Assembly: GCA_045642925.1 (NCBI GenBank)
Contig: JAZUJW010000063.1
Span: forward strand, 1-31,721
Reading direction: 5' to 3'
DNA length: 31,721 nucleotides
Origin: Firm-04 sp045642925
Lineage (GTDB): Bacteria > Bacillota > Clostridia > Oscillospirales > Ruminococcaceae
In this document: piece by piece, positions 14,348-23,600 of the stretch
Layout: every line of letters starts with the position of its first letter
How positions within the stretch are numbered: position 1 is the stretch's first letter
Made by a program: the position numbers and the translations under genes
The notes under the pieces: generated by a model
Told to the model about the DNA's origin: nothing
The model's database searches: none
What the model saw: only the letters and a program-made list of their open reading frames with translations

Positions 14348-14752
14348 ATGACGATTGCTCTGATTGCACATGATGCGAAAAAAGAGCTGATGATTCAGTT
14401 CTGTACCGCATACTGCGCTGTCCTCTCGCGGCATACACTCTGCGCGACAGGCACAACCGGAAAACAAGTTTCCGAAGCGACAGGCTTGAACATCAAGCGC
14501 TTCCTCAGCGGCTCACAGGGCGGCGGTCAGGAAATCTGCGCACGCATCTCCTGCGATGAAATTGACGTGCTGCTGTTCTTCCGTGATCCCATCAACCCGA
14601 AGGCTTCTGAACCGAACGACATGAACCTCCTGCGTCTTTGTGATGTTCACAACGTACCCGTTGCAACCAATATCGCAACCGCAGAGGCATTGATTCTTGC
14701 CCTTGAACGCGGCGATTTGGATTGGCGCGAAATCGGCAACCCTGTGATGTGA
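14348..14752 (+). CDS. Methylglyoxal synthase-like protein with altered active site
   Basis: The 134-aa protein aligns along its whole length with methylglyoxal synthase, which converts dihydroxyacetone phosphate to methylglyoxal. It keeps ALIAHD, the phosphate-binding ATGTTG and PVATNIATAE. However, the catalytic Asp of the usual GGDQQ is Gly60 (GGGQE), and the His and Asp of the usual PHEPD are Ser87 and Asn90 (ASEPN). From recalled E. coli and B. subtilis enzymes these correspond to Asp71, His98 and Asp101 of E. coli. Classical catalysis is therefore doubtful; a ligand-binding role like the MGS-fold regulatory domain of carbamoyl-phosphate synthase is possible. AAAGGA precedes the ATG by about 10 nt. 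It follows the MinD-like gene and has a terminator after it. Confidence 0.88.
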   Translation: MTIALIAHDAKKELMIQFCTAYCAVLSRHTLCATGTTGKQVSEATGLNIKRFLSGSQGGGQEICARISCDEIDVLLFFRDPINPKASEPNDMNLLRLCDVHNVPVATNIATAEALILALERGDLDWREIGNPVM

Positions 14753-14769
14753 TCCCTTTGACAGTCCAT

Positions 14770-14806
14770 AGATTGCCCCTTGCCAAAAAGGGGCAATCTT
14801 TCTGTT
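14770..14806 (+). terminator. Terminator after the MGS-like gene
   Basis: A perfect 10-bp stem, AGATTGCCCC (14770-14779) with 14790-14799, followed by a T-rich tract interrupted by CTG. Confidence 0.75.
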
Positions 14807-14849
14807 TATCTGAAACGAATCCATGACCATACGCGAAAGGAACGATTTT

Positions 14850-16139
14850 ATGGCAAAATATATTACCCGTCCCAATGGCACAGAGGACGTTATCCCAAAA
14901 AATATCCACAAATGGAAAACGGTGGAAACCGTTGCACGCGAAGCCGCGGAAAAATTCGGCTTCTCCGAAATCCGCATTCCGACCTTCGAAGCCACAGAAC
15001 TGTTTCAGCGCTCTGTCGGTGAAACAACAGACGTGGTGCAGAAGGAAATGTACTCTGTGACCGCAAAGGAAACCGTTTTCACCCTGCGTCCTGAAGGCAC
15101 GGCAGGCACCATTCGCGCCATGCTCCAGAACGGAATGCTGGTCGAAGCACTGCCGCAGAAGGTTTTCTACATCCTCTCCTGCTTCCGCCACGAGCGCCCG
15201 CAGGCAGGCAGACTGCGTGAATTTCACCAGTTCGGCGTGGAAATGGCGGGTTCTTCTTCTCCATATGCAGATGCGGAAGTCATCATGCTTGCCAAAACCG
15301 TTCTGGATACCGTAGGGCTGAAAAACATCGTCCTTCACCTGAACAGCATCGGATGCCCTGAATGCAGAGCAAAATACACGCAGGCACTCAAAGAATACTT
15401 TGCAGCATACACCGACAAGCTCTGCGAGACCTGCATGAGCCGCCTCGACCGCAACCCCATGCGCATTCTCGACTGCAAAAGCCCGATCTGCGGCGAAATC
15501 GCAAAGGATGCTCCGCTGATTCTCGACTATCTCTGTGAGGATTGTCAGGCGCACTTTACAAAATTGCAGGAGATCCTCACGAAAATGAACATCGAATTTA
15601 CCATCGACCCGCACATCGTCCGCGGTCTGGATTACTATACCAAAACCGTGTTCGAATTCATCTCGACCGATATCGGCGCACAGGGTACTGTTGCCGCAGG
15701 CGGTCGCTACGACGGTCTGATCGAACAGCTTGGCGGACAGAAAGTCCCCGCCCTCGGCTTCGGCATGGGACTGGAACGCCTGATCCTGACGATGGAAAAT
15801 CAGGGCTGCGAATTCATGAACCCCAATCACTGCAATGTCTACTTCGCGCCAATGGACGAGGAAGCAAAGCCCGCTGCCATGCAGCTTGCATTCAAACTCC
15901 GTGAAGCAGGCATCCGCGCAGAATATGACCTCGCAAACCGTACCTTCAAGGCACAAATGAAGTATGCGGACAAGCTTGGCACGGATTACCTCATCGTCCT
16001 CGGCTCGAACGAACTCGCACAACAGAAGGCACAGCTCAAAAACATGAAAACAGGCGAACAGCGCGAAATCCGTCTGGACGAACATTTTCTGGAAGACTAC
16101 ACGGAACTCTCGCTCGGCGATATGTTCGGTGCTATGTAA
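14850..16139 (+). CDS. hisS: Histidyl-tRNA synthetase
   Basis: This cytosolic class II enzyme charges tRNA-His. The 429-aa length fits. Motif 2 region FRHERPQAGRLREFHQFGVE, the histidine-binding RGLDYYTKTVFEF and motif 3 GMGLERL are all present, with a C-terminal anticodon-binding domain from about residue 330. The central insertion holds Cys pairs (CPEC, CETC, CEDC) seen in many clostridial HisRS, possibly metal-binding. ATG 14850 follows GAAAGG by 9 nt; the in-frame ATG at 14823 has no site. It lies between the MGS-like gene and mrdA and is bounded by terminators on both sides. I see no T-box leader. Confidence 0.97.
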   Translation: MAKYITRPNGTEDVIPKNIHKWKTVETVAREAAEKFGFSEIRIPTFEATELFQRSVGETTDVVQKEMYSVTAKETVFTLRPEGTAGTIRAMLQNGMLVEALPQKVFYILSCFRHERPQAGRLREFHQFGVEMAGSSSPYADAEVIMLAKTVLDTVGLKNIVLHLNSIGCPECRAKYTQALKEYFAAYTDKLCETCMSRLDRNPMRILDCKSPICGEIAKDAPLILDYLCEDCQAHFTKLQEILTKMNIEFTIDPHIVRGLDYYTKTVFEFISTDIGAQGTVAAGGRYDGLIEQLGGQKVPALGFGMGLERLILTMENQGCEFMNPNHCNVYFAPMDEEAKPAAMQLAFKLREAGIRAEYDLANRTFKAQMKYADKLGTDYLIVLGSNELAQQKAQLKNMKTGEQREIRLDEHFLEDYTELSLGDMFGAM

Positions 16140-16151
16140 CACATCCGCAGG

Positions 16152-16196
16152 AGGAGTCCGGAGGGAGTGGATTCCCTTCGGCACTCCTCTTTTTTC
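16152..16196 (+). terminator. Terminator after hisS
   Basis: AGGAGT (16152-16157) pairs with ACTCCT (16183-16188), continued inward by CG and AGGGA/TCCCT, followed by a run of T (16190-16195). Confidence 0.8.
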
Positions 16197-16219
16197 TTCA
16201 TATTGCAAAGGAGCATTCT

Positions 16220-18238
16220 ATGAAAGAAATCTTCCGTCAGATTTCAGATTTTCTCCGCAGTACCTTTCTGCTGCTTTTGATTTTCGCTGCCGCTGGGCTT
16301 GCCGTCTACCGTCTGATGATGCTCCAGATCGTGAACGCAGATGGCAAAACGGCTGAACCCATCAACACTTCCGTCTATTCGCAGAAACTTCTCGCCACCC
16401 GCGGCGAAATCGTTGACTGCAACGGAAAAGCCATCGTTTCGAATAAAATCGGCTATAATCTCATCATCGAAAAAGCCTACTTTCCCGCAGACCACGCAGA
16501 AGGCAACGACATTCTCCTCCGTGTGGTCAATATCCTCAAAGCTGCCGGTTATACATGGAACGATTCGCTCCCCGTTTCGAAATCTGCGCCCTATACGTTC
16601 ACCACGGCAGATGAAGATGTCCTCAAAAAGCTGAAATCCGATATCAAGGTCAACGACTACGCCACCGCAGAGAACTGCGTGCAGGGTTTGATGACTGACT
16701 ATGACATTTCGGCGGACTATTCGCAGGAAGAACAGCGTATCATCGCAGGCATCCGCTACGAAATGCTCGTCAGAAGCTTCTCCATGTCCAACGTCTTTTA
16801 CCTCGCAAACGATGTCGATATTGACGTTGTCACGCGCCTGAAGGAAATGCGGCTTTCGCTCAAAGGTGTAAACATTGTTGAAGAAGCCATCCGCACGATT
16901 GAACAGGGCAATGTCATCCCGCACGAGATCGGCTATGTCGGCCCGATCTATTCGCAGGATGAATACAAGAGCCTCTCGGAAAACGGTCATGACGATTATG
17001 AGCTTTCCGATCTGGTCGGCAAAAGCGGTCTGGAAAGCGCATTTGAAGCGCAGCTTCGCGGCTACAACGGCACAAAACAAATCACTGTCACAAACGGCGA
17101 TGTGACCTCTGTTGCTGTCACACAAGAGCCGATCGGCGGACAGACCATGCAACTGACCATCAACAGCGGTTTTCAGCAGGATCTGCAAAAACTGCTTGCT
17201 GATTACTGTCAGAAACTCCGCGACACTGACCCCGAATGCCCCAATGCCTACTGCGGTGCATTCGCGGTATTGGATACCAAAGACAACGGCGTACTGGGGC
17301 TTGCAACCGCACCGACCTATGACCTCAACGACTATCTGGCAGACTACAACGCTGTGGTCAATGCACCGAATCAGCCGCTTGTCAACCGTGCTACGGACGG
17401 CTTATACCGCCCCGGTTCGACTTTCAAGACCATCACTGCAACGGCTGGTCTGGAAAGCGGCGTGATTACGGGTTTGTCAACATTCTATTGCAGCCAGGAT
17501 TACAAATTCATCGACACATTGTATCATTGCACGGGCAGCCACCACGATGTGAATGTTTCACAGGCATTGACCGTTTCATGCAACATTTTCTTCTACGAAC
17601 TCGGCTTGAAACTGGGCATTGACAGACTGTTGGAATATGAACAGCTATACGGCCTTGGCAGTCCGCTGGGACTCGAATCGGGCGACCGCGGCGGATATCT
17701 CGCCTCCCCCGAAACCTTTGACAATCTCGGCATTGAGTGGCACGTTGGTGAAATCACGCAAGCCGCTATCGGTCAGTCAGAAATACAGGTCACCCCGCTG
17801 CAAATGGCAGTTGTGGCAAGCACGATCGCAAATGAGGGCGTGCGGTATCAGCCGCATCTCGTACAGACAATCTGGAACAGCACAATGACCGAAAAAGTCA
17901 GTGAACACGAACCTGTGATTGCCGCTACGATTCCAAATAATTACGATGATACCTACTGGTTCATCCGTCAGGGAATGATTGGCGCGGCAAATGCGACACA
18001 AAACAAGGGCTATTCGCTGCATGACCTTGGCTTTCCGGTCGCAATCAAAACAGGTACGCCGCAGTCGCCGCGTGGAACGGACAGTTTTGTCATCGGCTAT
18101 GCCCCCGCAGACGAGCCTGAAATTGCATTTTGTGCGATGATCGAGGGCGGTAAAAATGCGAAATTCATGGTACGGAAAATGCTGGAATTATATGCAAAAT
18201 ATTATCCTGAATCCGCGATTGGGAAAGGAATGAAATAA
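16220..18238 (+). CDS. mrdA: Class B penicillin-binding protein 2 (elongation transpeptidase)
   Basis: This membrane-anchored DD-transpeptidase cross-links new peptidoglycan, normally with RodA and the MreBCD elongation machinery. The 672-aa protein has a short cytoplasmic end, a membrane segment at about 13-36, a PBP dimerisation/pedestal region (about 55-300) and a transpeptidase domain with STFK (Ser400), SCN (Ser453) and KTGT (Lys610). AAAGGAG precedes the ATG by 7 nt. ilvN starts 5 bp after the stop codon. In other Clostridia this gene sits with mreBCD, minCDE, rodA and mgsA; here only MinD-like and MGS-like genes lie upstream, separated by hisS. A class B PBP for division (FtsI/SpoVD) is less likely because there is no PASTA domain and no division cluster. 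Confidence 0.92.
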   Translation: MKEIFRQISDFLRSTFLLLLIFAAAGLAVYRLMMLQIVNADGKTAEPINTSVYSQKLLATRGEIVDCNGKAIVSNKIGYNLIIEKAYFPADHAEGNDILLRVVNILKAAGYTWNDSLPVSKSAPYTFTTADEDVLKKLKSDIKVNDYATAENCVQGLMTDYDISADYSQEEQRIIAGIRYEMLVRSFSMSNVFYLANDVDIDVVTRLKEMRLSLKGVNIVEEAIRTIEQGNVIPHEIGYVGPIYSQDEYKSLSENGHDDYELSDLVGKSGLESAFEAQLRGYNGTKQITVTNGDVTSVAVTQEPIGGQTMQLTINSGFQQDLQKLLADYCQKLRDTDPECPNAYCGAFAVLDTKDNGVLGLATAPTYDLNDYLADYNAVVNAPNQPLVNRATDGLYRPGSTFKTITATAGLESGVITGLSTFYCSQDYKFIDTLYHCTGSHHDVNVSQALTVSCNIFFYELGLKLGIDRLLEYEQLYGLGSPLGLESGDRGGYLASPETFDNLGIEWHVGEITQAAIGQSEIQVTPLQMAVVASTIANEGVRYQPHLVQTIWNSTMTEKVSEHEPVIAATIPNNYDDTYWFIRQGMIGAANATQNKGYSLHDLGFPVAIKTGTPQSPRGTDSFVIGYAPADEPEIAFCAMIEGGKNAKFMVRKMLELYAKYYPESAIGKGMK

Positions 18239-18243
18239 AACAC

Positions 18244-18735
18244 ATGGACACAGAACAGACAGAACGATATGTTATCAGCATACTTGTAGCGAACCAATTC
18301 GGCGTATTGACGAGAGTTTCGGCATTGTTTGCGCGCAGAGGCTTTAACATTGACAGCTTAGCGGTCGGGGAAACGGAATCGCCGACCCTTTCGCGCATTA
18401 CGGTTGTAGCGCATGGCAATCAGCATGACCGGGAGCAAATGCTGCGGCAGTTGGAGAAGCTGGAAGATGTGACGGAGATACTGGAAATGCCGCCGCAGAA
18501 CAGTATGTATCGGGAACTGATGATGATGAAGATTCGGTCAACGGCGGAGACGCGGCCGGAGATTCTGGATATTGTGAGCATATTTCACGCGAAGATACTG
18601 GATTACACGAGTGAATGCATCAGTATTGAGATTACGGGAGAAACGCAGAAACTGGAGTCATTTATTGAGCTGATGCGGCAATTTGGGATACAGAAATTAT
18701 GTCGCACGGGCATCGTAGCGTTAGAGCGTGCATAG
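18244..18735 (+). CDS. ilvN: Acetolactate synthase small (regulatory) subunit
   Basis: The regulatory subunit of acetohydroxyacid synthase stimulates the catalytic subunit and mediates valine feedback inhibition in branched-chain amino acid synthesis. The 163-aa protein has an N-terminal ACT domain (about 8-82: ISILVANQFGVLTRVSALFARRGFNIDSLAVG) and a C-terminal ALS_ss domain (about 88-160: RELMMMKIRS ... IQKLCRTGIVALERA). No catalytic subunit gene is present in the window. It starts 5 bp after mrdA; the only AAAGGA is about 15 nt before the ATG, inside mrdA, so translation probably depends on coupling. Codon use (many CGG, AGA, ACG and GCG) differs from the C-ending style of its neighbours, suggesting a different expression level or origin. 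Confidence 0.95.
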   Translation: MDTEQTERYVISILVANQFGVLTRVSALFARRGFNIDSLAVGETESPTLSRITVVAHGNQHDREQMLRQLEKLEDVTEILEMPPQNSMYRELMMMKIRSTAETRPEILDIVSIFHAKILDYTSECISIEITGETQKLESFIELMRQFGIQKLCRTGIVALERA

Positions 18736-18741
18736 CCGCTT

Positions 18742-18782
18742 AGTTCAATCATACGGTGAGCAACCAATTGAACTCCTTTTTG
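18742..18782 (+). terminator. Terminator after ilvN
   Basis: AGTTCAAT (18742-18749) pairs perfectly with ATTGAACT (18767-18774), followed by CC and five T. Confidence 0.7.
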
Positions 18783-18820
18783 CGATTTCTGAAATAATTG
18801 TAAATTCACCCCACAAGTAC

Positions 18821-18849
18821 TTGATTTTTCTACTGAAATTTGCTATACT
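18821..18849 (+). promoter_or_regulatory. Promoter of the glmU-like/pth/mfd unit
   Basis: TTGATT (18821-18826), 17-bp spacer, extended -10 TGC-TATACT (18841-18849). Confidence 0.7.
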
Positions 18850-18916
18850 GAAAATAGTACCATGGAATATTATGGGTATCCTATACCTACTGAACACTTT
18901 AAAGGAGTATCTGACA

Positions 18917-19927
18917 ATGAATCAAGCTGTCATTCTGGCCGGCGGTCAGGGCAAACGTATGAAAGCCCCCATGCCGAAGCCTATGTTTAAAGTTCTCGGC
19001 GAACCTATGCTCGAATGGGTTCTCAGTGCTTGCGAAAACGCCGATTTGGAACGCACCTGCGTCATTACAGGCTATGAGTCCCAACAAATCGAATCCTACC
19101 TCGGCAACCGCTGCCGCACCGCCTTTCAGTCGGAACGCCTCGGCACCGGTCACGCCGTCATGATGGCTTCCGACTTCCTGAATGAGGACAAAAACGGCAA
19201 TACCCTCATCCTCTGCGGCGACGCCCCCTTCATCGACAGCGATACCATCCGCGATTCCCTCGCATTCCATATCAGCGAAAACAACGCTGTTACAGTCATT
19301 ACCGCAAATGTCGATGAGCCCCGCGGCTACGGCAGAATCCTCCGTACCGAAAATGGCATCTCCGGTATCGTCGAAGAAAAAGATGCTACCGAAGAACAAC
19401 GTAAAATCGTGGAAATCAACTCTGGTTGCTACTGGTTCAAAACCGCTGACCTCATCGACCTCCTGGGTCAAATCAAAAACAATAACGCACAGAACGAATA
19501 TTACCTCACCGACACCATCGCCATCGCCCTGCAAAACGGTCTGCGTGCAGGCGCTTTCCGTTCCGCAAACGGTGACGTCGTTCTCGGCGCAAACGACCGC
19601 AAAGGTCTGCTGAAACTCAACGAAGCCGCAAGAATGGCTGTGCTCAATCAACACATGGTCAACGGCATCGGCTTCTGCTGCACTGACGGCATCATCATCG
19701 AACGTCATGTCGAAATCGGCGCAGGTACAGAGATTTTACCCAATACCATTCTCCGCGGCAAAACCGTCATCGGCGCAAACTGCGTCATCGGCCCGAACGT
19801 CATTCTGGAAGACTGCACGCTCGGCGATAACGTCAAAATGAACAGCGCACAGGGCTTCCGTTCACATTTCGCAAACGACGAACAGGTTACACCTTACGCA
19901 CAGTATATTGATAATCAGAAAATTTAA
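18917..19927 (+). CDS. glmU: GlmU-like UDP-GlcNAc pyrophosphorylase lacking the acetyltransferase active site
   Basis: This cytosolic enzyme probably makes UDP-N-acetylglucosamine from GlcNAc-1-phosphate and UTP for peptidoglycan. The pyrophosphorylase domain (1-227) is complete: LAGGQGKRM, GTGHAV, GDAPF (Asp102), GYGRIL, EEKDA, NSGCYWF and the metal-site Asn226. Only a few left-handed beta-helix turns follow (about 250-330). The protein ends at residue 336, whereas GlmU is normally about 456 aa; the acetyltransferase residues near position 363 of E. coli GlmU are therefore missing. The end is clean, with no remnant downstream. AAAGGAG precedes ATG 18917; an earlier in-frame ATG (18728) overlaps ilvN and is rejected. 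The glmU-pth-mfd order is typical of Firmicutes. Confidence 0.85.
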   Translation: MNQAVILAGGQGKRMKAPMPKPMFKVLGEPMLEWVLSACENADLERTCVITGYESQQIESYLGNRCRTAFQSERLGTGHAVMMASDFLNEDKNGNTLILCGDAPFIDSDTIRDSLAFHISENNAVTVITANVDEPRGYGRILRTENGISGIVEEKDATEEQRKIVEINSGCYWFKTADLIDLLGQIKNNNAQNEYYLTDTIAIALQNGLRAGAFRSANGDVVLGANDRKGLLKLNEAARMAVLNQHMVNGIGFCCTDGIIIERHVEIGAGTEILPNTILRGKTVIGANCVIGPNVILEDCTLGDNVKMNSAQGFRSHFANDEQVTPYAQYIDNQKI

Positions 19928-19948
19928 TTGGAAAGCAAGATAGGTACA

Positions 19949-20587
19949 ATGGGCATCTTCGACATCTTCAAGCAAATTGAGGGCGCAGAGTCTGCACCCA
20001 TGGGTCCGCCGCAATTTCTCATCGCAGGACTCGGCAATATCGGCTCACAGTACGCCAACACCCGCCACAATACGGGATTCATGATGATTGACGCATTTGC
20101 AGAACAAATCGGTGCGAAATTTTCCAAGCACCAGTTCAAGGCGCATCTGGCGGACGGCACCTGCAACGGTGTGCGCGTCCTGCTGATGAAACCTGAGACC
20201 TTCATGAATCTTTCAGGACAGGCAGTCAACGAGGCAATGCAATTTTATCATATTCCGCCTGAGAATGTGATTATTATTTATGACGATATCAATTTGCCTG
20301 TGGGCGGCATCCGCATCCGCAAAAAAGGTTCGGATGGCGGTCACAACGGCATGAAAAATATCATCTATCTTTCGGGTGCAGATACTTTTCCACGCATTCG
20401 CGTCGGAATCGGACAGAAACCGCATCCCGAATACCCGCTCGCAGACTGGGTTCTGTCGCAATTTTCGCCTGACGAACTGAACACGCTCGCTCTGACCGCC
20501 AAATCCGTCGGGGAAGCGATTCCGATGATGATGGAAGGCAAAATCGACCTCGCCATGTCGCGCTTCAACAGCGGCAAACAAAAATAA
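19949..20587 (+). CDS. pth: Peptidyl-tRNA hydrolase
   Basis: This cytosolic enzyme frees tRNAs from peptidyl-tRNA dropped by stalled ribosomes. The 212-aa protein has GLGN (Asn30), TRHN with the catalytic His40, MKPETFMNLSG (Asn87), YDDINLPVGG (Asp113 region) and GSDGGHNGMKNI (Asn133). An N-terminal extension of about 20 residues (MGIFDIFKQIEG) precedes the core. Starts considered were TTG 19928 and ATG 19949 and 20000; 19949 has AGG 6 nt upstream and a plausible extension, but the site is weak and the start is the least certain part. It lies 21 bp after the glmU-like gene and upstream of mfd. Confidence 0.93.
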   Translation: MGIFDIFKQIEGAESAPMGPPQFLIAGLGNIGSQYANTRHNTGFMMIDAFAEQIGAKFSKHQFKAHLADGTCNGVRVLLMKPETFMNLSGQAVNEAMQFYHIPPENVIIIYDDINLPVGGIRIRKKGSDGGHNGMKNIIYLSGADTFPRIRVGIGQKPHPEYPLADWVLSQFSPDELNTLALTAKSVGEAIPMMMEGKIDLAMSRFNSGKQK

Positions 20588-20601
20588 TTCCGTAAAAGAA
20601 C

Positions 20602-20623
20602 GGCGGCGCATCCAAACGCCGCC
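20602..20623 (+). other. Strong GC hairpin between pth and mfd
   Basis: GGCGGCG (20602-20608) pairs perfectly with CGCCGCC (20617-20623). No T-run follows, so it is more likely an RNA processing or stability element than a terminator. Confidence 0.5.
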
Positions 20624-20664
20624 CATTCTCCGAATCTCATGCATCATACAAAAGAGGCGTATCC

Positions 20665-23600
20665 ATGCAGTTTTTCAGTGAGCAATGTGCAAAACTCCCG
20701 TCTGTACGGGAAATTCGCACTTGCATTCAAAAAAACATCAGTCCGATTTCTCTCTCGGGCGTTGCACAAATCCACAAGGCGCAGATTCTGCTTACCATTT
20801 CGCAGGATGCGCCTATTTTGGCTGTCGCCGCAGATGATGCCGCCGCACGAATGCTCTGCGAAGACATCAACTTCATGTTCGGCGCACACATCGCCTACCC
20901 CTACCCTTCCAAGGAAATGAACTTTGCCGAAATCACAGGAATCTCCCGTGAATACGAGCAAATTCGCATTGCGGCACTCTCTGCGCTTCTGGACGGAAGC
21001 TGCCGCGTGCTGGTCGCATCCGCCGAAGCTGCCATGCAGTACACGATGCCGCGTGAGGTACTTTCCGCACGCACGCTCCGTCTACAATCAGGCAGCACCT
21101 ACGATATTTCTGCACTCGCCGCATCCCTTTCCGCGATGGGTTATGTTCGCTGTGAACAGGTCGATGCCGCTTGTCAGTATTCCATCCGCGGCTCGATTTT
21201 CGACATTTTCCCTGTGCAGAGTGATCTGCCTGTCCGTATTGAATTCTGGGGCGATGAAATCGACACCATTACGTGGTTTGAGCCTGAAACACAGCGCCGT
21301 ACCGAACAGCTCGATGCCGTGGCAGTCGCACCTGCAATGGAAGCGCTCCCCGACCGCGCCGCCCTCATTGAACGCATTCGGCAGCTTGCGAAAGTCGTCC
21401 GCGGCAAACAGGCAGAAGCCGTCAAAGCCATGCTGACTGCCGATGCCGACAAGCTGGACGGCGGTCTTTCCCTGCAAAACTACGACAAGTATTTCATGCT
21501 GATGTACGAACAGCCTGCAACGCTGTTTGATTACGGCTTTGATGTGACCGTATTCTGCGAAACAGGCGCAATGCTTGAAAATATGCGCAATTCCCAGCTT
21601 CGCTTTGCAGAAGATGTCAAACTCATGCTCGATGACGGTACGCTCTGCCGTCAGCTTGCGGAATGCGTCCTCGAACCCTCTGCCGTTCTCGCAAAAGCGC
21701 AGTCGCATATGCTCCTCTGCATGAACGCATTTCTCAGCAGTACGGGCACATTCGAATTCCGCAAAATGCTCTCGGAGGAGGCAACGCAAAATGCTCCATG
21801 GGGCGGCAGTACGCGCATTCTCACCGAAGACTTGCAGGAACTCTGCAAACAGGGATATCACGTCATGGTCTGCGGCGGCACGGAGAAAACGCTCCCGATT
21901 TTACAGGAAGACCTGCAAAAAAGCGGCATCCGCTGTTCCATTGCAAATGAAGATTCCACCTGTGAGGCAGGCACGGTTTTGCTGATGCAAAGCGGTCTTT
22001 CGGGCGGCTTCGATTTCCCGCGCATCAAAACTGCGTGCATCGCGCAAAGCAAAACGCAAAGCACCGTCCTGCGCAAACGCCGCTTCAAGAAAGGACAGGA
22101 AATCCGCGCCCTTTCTGAAATTTCCCCCGGTGACCTCGTTGTTCACGCCTCCCACGGCATCGGCAGATTCATGGGCATTCAGCAGATGGAAATGGAAGGC
22201 ATGACGAAAGACTACATCGCCATCCAGTATGCAGGCAAGGACGAACTCTACGTGCCTGTCACACAGCTTGAACTCGTATCGCGCTACATCGGCGGACATG
22301 ATGACGGCAATGTGAAACTGAATAAGCTTTCCTCGAATGATTGGCAGAAAACACGCAGCAACGTCAAAAAAGCGGTCAAGGACATGGCTGGCGAACTCAT
22401 TCGTCTATATGCCCTCCGTGAACAGGCAAAGGGCATTTCCTTCGACCCCGATGATGACATTCAGCGCGATTTTGAATCCCGTTTTCCGTTCGTGGAAACG
22501 AATGACCAGCTTCGCTCCATCGCAGAGATCAAGGCAGATATGGAGCGTGAACGCCCCATGGACAGACTCCTCTGCGGAGATGTCGGCTTCGGCAAGACGG
22601 AAGTCGCTCTGCGTGCCGCACTGAAATGCATCCTTTCCGGCAAACAGTGCGTTATTCTCGCACCTACGACCGTTCTCGCCAACCAGCACTACGAAACCGC
22701 CATGCGCCGTTTTGAATCCGTCCCCGTCAACATTGAACTGCTGTCTCGCTACCGCACGCCCAAACAGTCCAAGGAAATCATGGAAAAGCTTGCAAACGGA
22801 AAGGTTGACCTCATCATCGGCACGCACAAGCTTCTCCAGAAAAATATCAAATTCGCCGCACTCGGTCTTGCCATCATTGACGAGGAACAGCGCTTCGGTG
22901 TCGCACATAAGGAACGCTTCAAGGAAATGTTCCACGGCATTGATATGCTGACGCTCTCCGCTACGCCGATTCCGCGCACACTGAACATGGCACTTTCGGG
23001 CATTCGTGACATGAGTGTCATCGAAGAACCGCCGCAAGACCGCTACCCCGTCCAAAGCTTTGTGCTGGAATACAATGAGGGACTCATTGTTCAGGCGATT
23101 CAGCGCGAACTCAAGCGCGGCGGTCAGGTGTATTATCTGCATAACCGCGTGGAAACCATCATCCACTGTGCCGCAAAACTGCAAAAAGCTCTCCCTGATG
23201 CAAAAATCGGCTTTGCCCATGGTAAAATGTCCGAACAGGAAATCTCGGAAACTTGGCGGCAGCTTGTAGAACATGAAATCGACATTCTCGTCTGCACCAC
23301 CATCATCGAAACAGGCGTGGATATTCCGAACTGCAATACGCTGATTATCGAACAGTCCGACCGCTTCGGGCTTTCACAGCTTTACCAGCTCCGCGGCAGA
23401 GTCGGGCGAAGCAATCGCCGTGCCTATGCGTATTTCACATATGCCGCCAATCGGGAACTGACCGACATTGCCGAGAAGCGCCTTGCTGCTATGCGCGAAT
23501 TTACACAATTCGGCAGCGGCTTCCGCATCGCAATGCGTGACCTCGAACTCCGCGGCGCAGGCAGCATCCTCGGCGGACAGCAGCATGGACAAATGGAACA

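Noticed and set aside
14753..14849. A T-box leader controlling hisS
   Set aside because: The spacer is about 100 nt, mostly a terminator for the previous gene, and the conserved T-box sequence is not visible.
14592..16208. A 538-codon open frame on the minus strand opposite hisS
   Set aside because: It is an antisense shadow; hisS motifs are complete on the plus strand.
19928..20001. A frameshifted acetyltransferase half of GlmU downstream of the glmU-like stop
   Set aside because: pth begins immediately, and none of the three frames shows hexapeptide repeats.
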